NCBI GenBank assembly: GCA_964551015.1
Contig: CAZKBP010000004.1
Location: 186,001 to 250,000 of the forward strand
Origin: CAZKBP01 sp964551015
GTDB taxonomy: Bacteria > Bacteroidota > Bacteroidia > Cytophagales > Microscillaceae
Direction: 5' to 3'
DNA length: 64,000 nt
The position numbers were made by a program, and so were the translations under genes. Shown piece by piece: positions 8,750 through 15,518 of the stretch (its first letter is position 1; each line of letters opens with the position of its first letter). The notes beneath the pieces were generated by a model. It worked only from the letters and a program-made list of their open reading frames with translations, was not told where the DNA came from and ran no database searches.

Positions 8750-10042
8750 ATGAACCTATTCACGCTGAGTTGGCATTACCTACAAAACAGACCGCTCAAT
8801 ACTTTTCTCAATACCTTGTTATTGGGAATGGGCGTAGGGATGATCGTTTTCTTGCTGTTGGTTCAGCATCAGTTAGAGCAAAAATTCTACAGAAATGTAC
8901 AGGGCATCAACATGGTCATTGGAGCAAAAGGAAGCCCCTTGCAATTACTCCTTTGTAATGTGTACCATATAGATAATCCTACGGGCAATCTTCCCCTCAG
9001 CGCAGCCAACCTGATTTTGAAAAATCCCCGCTTCGGCAAAAATGCCATCCCACTCGCTCTAGGCGATAGCTACGCGGGCTATCGCATCGTCGGAACCACT
9101 CCTGCTTATCCCGAGCATTACCAAGCATCTCTAGCTGATGGAAATCTGTGGGAAAAAGAACTGGAAGTAGTGCTTGGCACCGAGGCGGCTCGAGAAACGG
9201 GACTGAAAATAAATGATACCTTTGCCAGTGTTCACGGAATCAGCGAATCAGAGGAAGAAGCCGTAGAAATACACGAGGAAAAACGCTACCGAGTAGTTGG
9301 CATATTAGCGCCTAGTAACTCTGTAATAGACCGACTGATCTTGACCAGTGTAGAAAGTGTACGCGAAGTACACCGAGACGAAGCACATCACGACGAAGGG
9401 GAGGAAGAAACACATCACGAAGAGGAAACACACCACGACGACGACGAAGTACATCACGAAGAAGGCGAGGAAGAAGCACATCACAAAGAAGCTGAAGAGG
9501 AAGAAGAAATTACCTCTATGCTGATCGTGGGAGCCAGCCCTATGGCCTTTATGATGTTGAATCAACTCGTGCGTAACTCAGACCTGATGCAAGCCGTCAA
9601 TCCTGCTTTGCAATACCAGAGACTTTTGGGTCTGATCGGGATCGGGGAGCAGACTTTGAGAATTTTTGCTTATGTGATCATAGGAATTGCTGCTCTAAGT
9701 ATTTTTATCGCCTTATACAATGCGCTCAAAGAACGGCAATATGACCTAGCGGTGATGCGTAGCTTGGGAGCCAGTCGGGAGAAAATATTCTCTCAAATCA
9801 TTTTAGAAGGACTCATCCTCTCGTGCTTGGGAATAGGGCTAGGCTTGTTGTTGGGGCATGGCACCGTGGCGGTCATCAGTGGCTGGGAAAGTATTCAGAG
9901 CAAAATCCAACTACGTGCTGATATTTTTCTAGTCAAAGAGCTGCAAATCTCTTTATTCATGCTAATTATTGGCTTGCTTGCTGCTTTGATCCCGGCCCTT
10001 CAGGCCTATCGCACAGATATTGCAGAAACCCTTTCACGCTGA
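8750..10042 (+). CDS. FtsX/MacB-type ABC transporter permease with His/Glu-rich insert
   Basis: A 430-residue permease with one N-terminal transmembrane helix (about 19-39), a large extracytoplasmic domain, and three C-terminal helices (about 300-330, 340-370 and 395-420). The C-terminal segment has the FtsX-domain motif LAVMRSLGASREKIFSQIIL. The periplasmic part contains IGAKGSPLQLLL and YHIDNPTGN, which I associate with permeases found in zinc-regulated loci such as Vibrio zrg; that link is from memory and not tested. Residues 208-253 form a striking His/Asp/Glu-rich loop with five HH doublets, suggesting Zn2+ or another divalent-metal contact. Together with the preceding ATPase it is likely a mechanotransmission-type exporter or lipoprotein-handling system. 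Pairing with the downstream flippase is positional only. Confidence 0.8.
   Translation: MNLFTLSWHYLQNRPLNTFLNTLLLGMGVGMIVFLLLVQHQLEQKFYRNVQGINMVIGAKGSPLQLLLCNVYHIDNPTGNLPLSAANLILKNPRFGKNAIPLALGDSYAGYRIVGTTPAYPEHYQASLADGNLWEKELEVVLGTEAARETGLKINDTFASVHGISESEEEAVEIHEEKRYRVVGILAPSNSVIDRLILTSVESVREVHRDEAHHDEGEEETHHEEETHHDDDEVHHEEGEEEAHHKEAEEEEEITSMLIVGASPMAFMMLNQLVRNSDLMQAVNPALQYQRLLGLIGIGEQTLRIFAYVIIGIAALSIFIALYNALKERQYDLAVMRSLGASREKIFSQIILEGLILSCLGIGLGLLLGHGTVAVISGWESIQSKIQLRADIFLVKELQISLFMLIIGLLAALIPALQAYRTDIAETLSR
9371..9508 (+). repeat. Low-complexity His/Asp/Glu coding tract inside the permease
   Basis: The stretch encodes residues 208-253 of the permease. It is built from degenerate repeats of the form (D/E)-x-HH-(D/E/K)-(D/E), with HH at residues 213, 222, 228, 235 and 244. 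The DNA is rich in GAAGA and CATCAC units, so it is prone to slippage and may vary in length between strains. Confidence 0.8.
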
Positions 10043-10076
10043 CCATCAGCCAATAAAAATAAGTAACTAAGGAGCC

Positions 10077-11567
10077 ATGGGAATCATCATTCGTCAAAGC
10101 CTCAAAAGCGCTGTGGTCTCTTACACAGGGGTAGCCATTGGCGCTTTTAATGTGCTCTGGGTGTTTCCTCGTTTTTTGGCACAGGAAGAAATCGGAATTA
10201 TCAGCCTTTTGGAAGGAATCGCCCTCACCCTGGCTTCCATTGGGAGCATCGGCACTTTTAATATCACGGATCGCTTTTTCCCCATTTTTAAAGATCATGA
10301 GCAGAAACATCACGGCTATCTCCTCTTTCTGATACTGTACGCACTTTTAGGTTTTAGCGTCATATCTACATTTGCTTGGCTGAGTCAGGATTTTTGGCTA
10401 GGCTTTTACCAGCAAAATTCCCCAGAAGCGAAAGAATATTATGGCTACATCGTGCCTTTGGCTTTTTGCATGCTTTACCTGACCGTGCTGGAAGGGTACG
10501 CACGAGTCCACTTGCGAATCGTAGTGCCTAATTTACTGAGAGAGATTGTTCTCAAGCTCATCATTACCCTGAGTATTGTCTTGTATGCTGGGCAGTGGTT
10601 TGGTTTTGAAGAGGTCATCCTGATTCGGGTACTGGCCTACGGCATCGTGGCTGGCTTTGGGTTGATTTATATTCGATGGCTTGGTGTCCTGTTTCTAAGA
10701 TTGGATATTCGTTTTCTGAAAAAAGATTTACTTGGAAAAATTCTCAACTACGGGATGTTTATCATGGTAGGAGGTGCGGGCGTACTGATCGTCAATAAAA
10801 TTGACATTATGATGATTCCGGCCTTCCTGGGCTTCAAAGAAAACGGAGTTTATACCATTGCCTTCTTTATCGGAACGGTCATCGAGGTGCCCCGCAAAGC
10901 CCTTTCTCAGATCACGACGCCCATTCTCTCGCAAGCTTGGGACGATCAAGATTTTGACAAAATTCGAGAGATTTACCGAAAATCTTCTATCAATCAATTG
11001 CTAATCGGCTCACTGATTTTTTTGGGAATCTGGTGCAATATTGACGAGATTTTCCAGATCATGCCCAACGGTGCGGCCTACAATCAAGGAAGATACGTGG
11101 TACTCTTTATCGGTCTGACCCGCCTCTTGGACATGGCCGCTGGGGTCAATAATGAAATTCTCCTACAGTCCAAATACTATCGCTTTAACCTCTTGATGAT
11201 GGTCGGTTTGGCGGGCTTTATCATCCTGACCAATCTTTATTTTATCCCTGCTTATGGCATCAACGGAGCAGCCGCAGCCACTTTTTTGTCTTTTATTTTG
11301 TTTAATGCCATTCGTTTCTTTTTTATTTGGGTGAAATTTCAAGCGCAGCCTTTTAGCCTACAAACGCTCAAGGCTTTGTTGATAGGAGGAATTACTTTTG
11401 GGCTGGTGCAGTTGTTAATAGATACAGGAAATCCCTTTTTGAATATCTTGATTAATTCTGCTTTCATTACTATTTTTTATGTAAGCGGTGTATTGCTTTG
11501 GAAAATCTCTCAAGATGTCAATCAACTGTTTCATTTGATCATCGCCCGTCTTAGGCGTTTTTTCTAA
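10077..11567 (+). CDS. Polysaccharide flippase-like membrane protein (MATE/Wzx superfamily)
   Basis: A 496-residue protein with about 12-14 hydrophobic helices. It opens IIIRQSLKSAVVSYTGVAIG and has GNVLW-like and INKIDIMMIPAFLG segments typical of Wzx/RfbX-type oligosaccharide translocases in the MOP superfamily. These move undecaprenyl-linked glycans across the inner membrane. No glycosyltransferase cluster is present here; similar solitary flippases are common in Bacteroidota. It starts 34 bp after the permease and may be in the same transcript. The substrate is unknown. Confidence 0.8.
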   Translation: MGIIIRQSLKSAVVSYTGVAIGAFNVLWVFPRFLAQEEIGIISLLEGIALTLASIGSIGTFNITDRFFPIFKDHEQKHHGYLLFLILYALLGFSVISTFAWLSQDFWLGFYQQNSPEAKEYYGYIVPLAFCMLYLTVLEGYARVHLRIVVPNLLREIVLKLIITLSIVLYAGQWFGFEEVILIRVLAYGIVAGFGLIYIRWLGVLFLRLDIRFLKKDLLGKILNYGMFIMVGGAGVLIVNKIDIMMIPAFLGFKENGVYTIAFFIGTVIEVPRKALSQITTPILSQAWDDQDFDKIREIYRKSSINQLLIGSLIFLGIWCNIDEIFQIMPNGAAYNQGRYVVLFIGLTRLLDMAAGVNNEILLQSKYYRFNLLMMVGLAGFIILTNLYFIPAYGINGAAAATFLSFILFNAIRFFFIWVKFQAQPFSLQTLKALLIGGITFGLVQLLIDTGNPFLNILINSAFITIFYVSGVLLWKISQDVNQLFHLIIARLRRFF

Positions 11568-11648
11568 ACCAAAGAATTAATTTCAAAAAGGAAAAGATAA
11601 GAATGCCTCATTTTTTGTAAATTTGTTTTCTGAGAAAAAAGAAAAACC

Positions 11649-12974
11649 ATGTTTGATAATTTAGTTAGCCGAATAGATAACGCGGTCAAGACCCTCAAAG
11701 GGAAGCATAAAATTACCGAAATCAACGTGGCCACGACCGTTAAAGAAATCCGTCGTGCCCTCGTAGACGCAGACGTTAACTACAAAGTAGCCAAAGAGGT
11801 AACCGATCGCATCAAAGAAGAAGCCCTCGGCAAAAAAGTACTGATAGATGTGAATCCCGGTGAATTACTCGTCAAAATTGTAGAAGACGAACTCACCGAA
11901 TTGATGGGTGGAGAAAAGGAAGATATTAAAATCCAAGGCACACCCGCCGTCATCCTGATGTCGGGCTTACAAGGTTCGGGTAAAACCACTTTCTCCGGTA
12001 AGCTCGCCCTCTACCTCAAAAAACAAAATCGCCAAGTCTTGCTGGCCGCTTGTGATATCTACCGACCCGCGGCGATCGATCAGCTCAAAGTGGTGGGAGA
12101 ACAAATAGGCGTAGAAGTATACGCCGAACCCGAAAACAAGAATGCCGTTCAAATTGCCCAAAACGCCATCAAACACGCCAAAGACAACAACAAGCAAATC
12201 GTCATCGTGGATACTGCGGGTCGTTTGGCGATTGATGAGCAGATGATGCAGGAGATCGAGGACATCAAAAAAGCACTCAATCCTAGCGAAACCCTCTTCG
12301 TCGTAGATTCTATGACGGGACAGGACGCGGTGAATACGGCCAAAACTTTTAACGACCGCCTAGACTTTGACGGAGTCGTGCTGACCAAGCTCGACGGGGA
12401 CACCCGAGGCGGAGCCGCCCTTTCTATCCAAGCCGTGGTCGAGAAGCCAATCAAGTTTATCGGTACAGGAGAGAAAATGGAAGAGATGGATGCCTTCCAT
12501 CCCAACCGTATGGCGCGCCGTATTCTGGATATGGGGGACGTGGTAACTCTGGTAGAAAAAGCCCAACAGGTTTTTGACGAAGAAGAAAACAAGCGCATCG
12601 CCCGCCAAATTCGTAAAAATCAGTTCAACTTTGAAGACTTCCTTTCCCAACTCCAGCAAATTAAAAAGATGGGTAATATCAAAGACTTGATCGCCCTCTT
12701 GCCCGGTATGGGAAAAGCCCTCAAGGATGTAGATATTGACGATGATGCTTTCAAACCCATTGAGGCCATTATCCAATCCATGACTCCCCAAGAACGCCAA
12801 GACCCTAGCCTCCTCAACGGAAGTCGCAAGCGCAGAATTGCCAAGGGAAGCGGTACTTCGGTACAAGAAGTCAATTCACTCATCAAGCAGTTCAACGAAA
12901 TGCGCAAAATGATGAAGAAAATGAACAGCATGCAGGGCAAGGGCAAGCGCGGTATTCCTAATATGTTTGGGTAA
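11649..12974 (+). CDS. ffh: Signal recognition particle protein Ffh (SRP54)
   Basis: This 441-residue GTPase binds 4.5S RNA and nascent signal peptides and docks with FtsY for co-translational membrane targeting. The N domain (residues 1-90) is followed by the G domain with P-loop GLQGSGKTTFSGK, the DTAGR motif, TKLDGDTRGG and GTGEKMEEMD. The C-terminal methionine-rich M domain ends with the MRKMMKKMNSMQGKG tail and the RNA-binding SGTSVQEV-type motif (GSGTSVQEVN). The length is normal for the family. A perfect -7-type box (TAAATTTG, 11618-11625) lies about 23 bp upstream, but a clear -33 element is missing. No SRP RNA gene was recognised nearby. Confidence 0.97.
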   Translation: MFDNLVSRIDNAVKTLKGKHKITEINVATTVKEIRRALVDADVNYKVAKEVTDRIKEEALGKKVLIDVNPGELLVKIVEDELTELMGGEKEDIKIQGTPAVILMSGLQGSGKTTFSGKLALYLKKQNRQVLLAACDIYRPAAIDQLKVVGEQIGVEVYAEPENKNAVQIAQNAIKHAKDNNKQIVIVDTAGRLAIDEQMMQEIEDIKKALNPSETLFVVDSMTGQDAVNTAKTFNDRLDFDGVVLTKLDGDTRGGAALSIQAVVEKPIKFIGTGEKMEEMDAFHPNRMARRILDMGDVVTLVEKAQQVFDEEENKRIARQIRKNQFNFEDFLSQLQQIKKMGNIKDLIALLPGMGKALKDVDIDDDAFKPIEAIIQSMTPQERQDPSLLNGSRKRRIAKGSGTSVQEVNSLIKQFNEMRKMMKKMNSMQGKGKRGIPNMFG

Positions 12975-12996
12975 AAAAATAGCACTTTGAAAGATT

Positions 12997-13016
12997 GGCC
13001 TGTTTGCCGACAGGCC
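12997..13016. terminator. Hairpin between convergent ffh and DUF819 genes
   Basis: GGCCTGT (12997-13003) pairs with ACAGGCC (13010-13016) around a 6-nt loop, between two converging genes. The U-tracts on both sides are weak, so termination efficiency is uncertain. Confidence 0.45.
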
Positions 13017-13033
13017 ACTCATTTAAAAAATTG

Positions 13034-14278
13034 CTAAGCCACCAACTCCAACAAAAAGCCACACAGAATCCCCCCGTAAGTGCCAATGGCATAGCCCAGC
13101 ACCGCTAACAAAACACCTACCGGAGCGAGGGTAGGGTGGAAAGCCGAAGCCACGATGGGAGCCGAAGCCGCCCCGCCAATATTGGCCTGACTGCCCACGG
13201 CCACGAAAAAGAAAGGAGCTTTGATGAGCTTTGCTACTAACAGTAGAAGCGAGATGTGAATCAAAATCCAAATCAAGCCCACCAAGAAAAAGCCCGGATT
13301 CTCTTGAATCTGAGATAAGTCCATATGCATTCCGATCGTAGCCACGAGAATAAAAATAAACAAACTCCCTACCTTGGAAGCTCCTACACCCTCTAAATCT
13401 CTCACCTTAGTAAAAGACAAGCCCAGACCCAATGTCGTCGCAATCACCACGATCCAGAAAAAGCCCGAAGCCAGTGAAGTCAAGCCATATTCCTCCAGCC
13501 AAGCTGCATTAGCCTCCATCACGGGCAAGATCAAATCTGCACCCAAATGCGCCAGTGCCGTACAGCCAAAACCCACACCTCCAATCAACATGAGGTGATG
13601 TAATTGAGGAATCTGCGCGATACTCGCTTGGTAATCCTCAATCCGTTTCTGCACCTCCCGAATGGCCGAGCTATCGGCTTGGAGCCAGCGATCAATTTGA
13701 TCGGCTATGCCCGCTCCGTAGAGCAGAAAAGCCATCCAGAGATTAGCTACGATAATATCTACCGCCACCATCGCGGCAAAGAGTTGACCACTTACGTTAA
13801 ATACTTCCTTCATCGCAGTTTGATTAGCACCACCTCCCATCCAGCTTCCGGCAATGGTCGTCAAGCCACGCCAAGCTTCTGGTTCCCCCTCCATTTGTAC
13901 GAGTGCGGGAGAGATTTGCCCGACCAGCCAAAAAGCAAGGGGACCCCCAATCAGGATACCTACCGTAGCGGTGGCAAACATAATCAAGGCCTTGCCTCCC
14001 AACCTACGAATGGCTTTGAAATCAATGCTGATCGTGAGCAAAACCAAACAGGCAGGCAATAGATAGCGGGAGGCCACGAAGTACAACTGAGATTTTTCCC
14101 CAGAAATTACACCAAAAGTATTCAAAATGGAAGGGATCAAATAACAAAGTAATACGGTGGGTAAATAGCGATAAAAGGTTTTAAATCTTGGATCTCGTGC
14201 GGTGGCAAACACCAAGGCCAAAATCACCATGAGTATACCAAAGACAATGGCATCATTTTGAATCAATGGTTCTTCCAT
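13034..14278 (-). CDS. DUF819 family membrane protein (YjcL-like)
   Basis: A 414-residue polytopic protein with about ten helices. It matches the DUF819 family, whose members resemble sodium/anion symporter-like folds but have no assigned substrate. Visible landmarks are FKTFYRYLPTVLLCYLIPS near the N-terminus, GSWMGGGANQTAMKE in the middle and QANIGGAASAPIVASAFHP near the C-terminus; these Gly/Asn-rich breaks look like discontinuous-helix substrate sites. The start is the ATG at 14278 (MEEPLIQND); three codons further upstream would need a TTG. It is convergent with ffh and follows the THI5-like gene on the same strand with 172 bp between them. Whether it belongs to the thiamine unit is unclear. 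Confidence 0.85.
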   Translation of the reverse strand: MEEPLIQNDAIVFGILMVILALVFATARDPRFKTFYRYLPTVLLCYLIPSILNTFGVISGEKSQLYFVASRYLLPACLVLLTISIDFKAIRRLGGKALIMFATATVGILIGGPLAFWLVGQISPALVQMEGEPEAWRGLTTIAGSWMGGGANQTAMKEVFNVSGQLFAAMVAVDIIVANLWMAFLLYGAGIADQIDRWLQADSSAIREVQKRIEDYQASIAQIPQLHHLMLIGGVGFGCTALAHLGADLILPVMEANAAWLEEYGLTSLASGFFWIVVIATTLGLGLSFTKVRDLEGVGASKVGSLFIFILVATIGMHMDLSQIQENPGFFLVGLIWILIHISLLLLVAKLIKAPFFFVAVGSQANIGGAASAPIVASAFHPTLAPVGVLLAVLGYAIGTYGGILCGFLLELVA

Positions 14279-14450
14279 GAGGAGCAAAATTTTTAATCCA
14301 GTCCCTAAAATAGTAGCGAAACTCCAGTTTCGCTCAATTTTATACTCATTTCTTAGAGATTCTTTCGTCTCACATCGGTCGGTGGGCTTTGAAATGGATT
14401 TTTTTTTCGTCTTACATCCATTGGCGGGCTCAGAGCCAAAGCAGAAGAGA
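14279..14450. other. Spacer with inverted repeat and imperfect direct repeat
   Basis: This gap holds a perfect 9-bp inverted repeat (14315-14323 with 14326-14334), which on the minus strand could act as a weak terminator for the THI5-like gene. It also has two copies of a 26-nt word (14363-14388 and 14405-14430; 21 of 26 positions identical by my alignment) containing TTTCGTCT and GGGCT. No gene is apparent. Confidence 0.45.
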
Positions 14451-15392
14451 CTACAAGGTCAGAAGCATATTGCTAAATAGCTCGTGCGCTCGGATAGCAT
14501 CTCGCGCGATTGGTTTTTGGTCAGTGTCCAAGAGCAACTCATGATCGTGGAGCCAATCTAGGAAAGCCTCCCAGCGACTAGCTTGCATGTGCCCCCAGCG
14601 ACTGTCCTTGTCTATAAAAGCGGCACGTATTTCTTTCAAACTTTCCCAAATAAAATCCTCTTCCTGAAAGGTTTCCTCACCGGTGGCTTTGAGTACTTCG
14701 GTCATTTCTCTAATCTGAGGGGTGGCAAAAATATAGCCTTCGCTCGTGGCGGCTAAGAATTTTTTCAAAGCCTCTTCTTTTTCTTCCATTACCTGCTCAT
14801 GGGCTACTAATACAGGTGAATATCCATAGGGAATGCCATAGTCATCCATTTGGAAAGCATTCAAGCGTACTCCTTTGCGTTTGGCTTCCACGCCCTCCCA
14901 AGGCAGAAAGACCCAGGTAGCTTCGGCCTGACCTTCCAGTAGGGTATTCCAAATGCCTAATTTTTCGGGATAAATGATTTTCAAATCGCCTGCCCCACCG
15001 TCATTTTGCACCATCTTACGCACGATGCCATCCTCGAAGCGAGCTTTGTAAGAAGCGTATCGCTTCCCATCCAAAAGAGCAGGACGATCTAGGCGGGTTT
15101 CTTTGAGCGTAACAATGGCACTGGTATCTTGCTGGAGCACCGCGGCAATAGCTTTCAAGGGAATCGGCTTTTTTAAAGTATTATAGCTGAGTACGCTTTC
15201 CGAAGGGGCGATGGCCAAATCTACTTCGCCATCGGCTACTTTGCGGGCGGGAGTTTTGGCGTAATTGTCTACCGCTGGGGAAATGATTTCTACTTCTAAA
15301 CCTGCTTCTTGATACCAGCCTTTTTGCTGGGCGACATAAAATCCGGTGTGAATCGTGTTGGGTGTCCAATCAAGTGCTAATTTGAGTTTCAT
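14451..15392 (-). CDS. NMT1/THI5-like protein, no signal peptide, thiamine-regulated unit
   Basis: A 313-residue protein of the NMT1/THI5 (SsuA/ThiY) periplasmic-binding-protein fold. The N-terminal KLALDWTPNTIHTGFYVAQ is the hallmark of pyrimidine-precursor-binding ThiY and of eukaryotic THI5. No signal peptide or lipobox is present: the domain begins at residue 2. No ABC permease or ATPase is adjacent. The CCCFC motif of THI5-type HMP-P synthases is also absent, so enzymatic HMP-P formation is not supported. It lies 126 bp downstream of a TonB-dependent receptor headed by a TPP riboswitch, so a role in thiamine or pyrimidine (HMP) acquisition is likely. Whether it works in the cytoplasm or is exported by another route is open. 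Confidence 0.75.
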   Translation of the reverse strand: MKLKLALDWTPNTIHTGFYVAQQKGWYQEAGLEVEIISPAVDNYAKTPARKVADGEVDLAIAPSESVLSYNTLKKPIPLKAIAAVLQQDTSAIVTLKETRLDRPALLDGKRYASYKARFEDGIVRKMVQNDGGAGDLKIIYPEKLGIWNTLLEGQAEATWVFLPWEGVEAKRKGVRLNAFQMDDYGIPYGYSPVLVAHEQVMEEKEEALKKFLAATSEGYIFATPQIREMTEVLKATGEETFQEEDFIWESLKEIRAAFIDKDSRWGHMQASRWEAFLDWLHDHELLLDTDQKPIARDAIRAHELFSNMLLTL

Positions 15393-15518
15393 GATCTAAA
15401 TTGTTAGTTTCTAGTTTTTGATGTTAGTTGCTTTTGATAGTTTTCTTATTTGACATAGAATCAATAAGGGTTTAAAAAAAATAACTAACAATCAGCAACT
15501 AACAACTACAAAGTCATT

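Noticed and set aside
9305..9565. A long antisense frame opposite the His-rich region
   Set aside because: It is a by-product of the low-complexity GAA/CAC repeats and encodes a biased Phe/Val-rich sequence.
14451..15392. Calling the THI5-like protein a true HMP-phosphate synthase
   Set aside because: The CCCFC motif of THI5 enzymes is absent, and only the binding-protein fold is supported.
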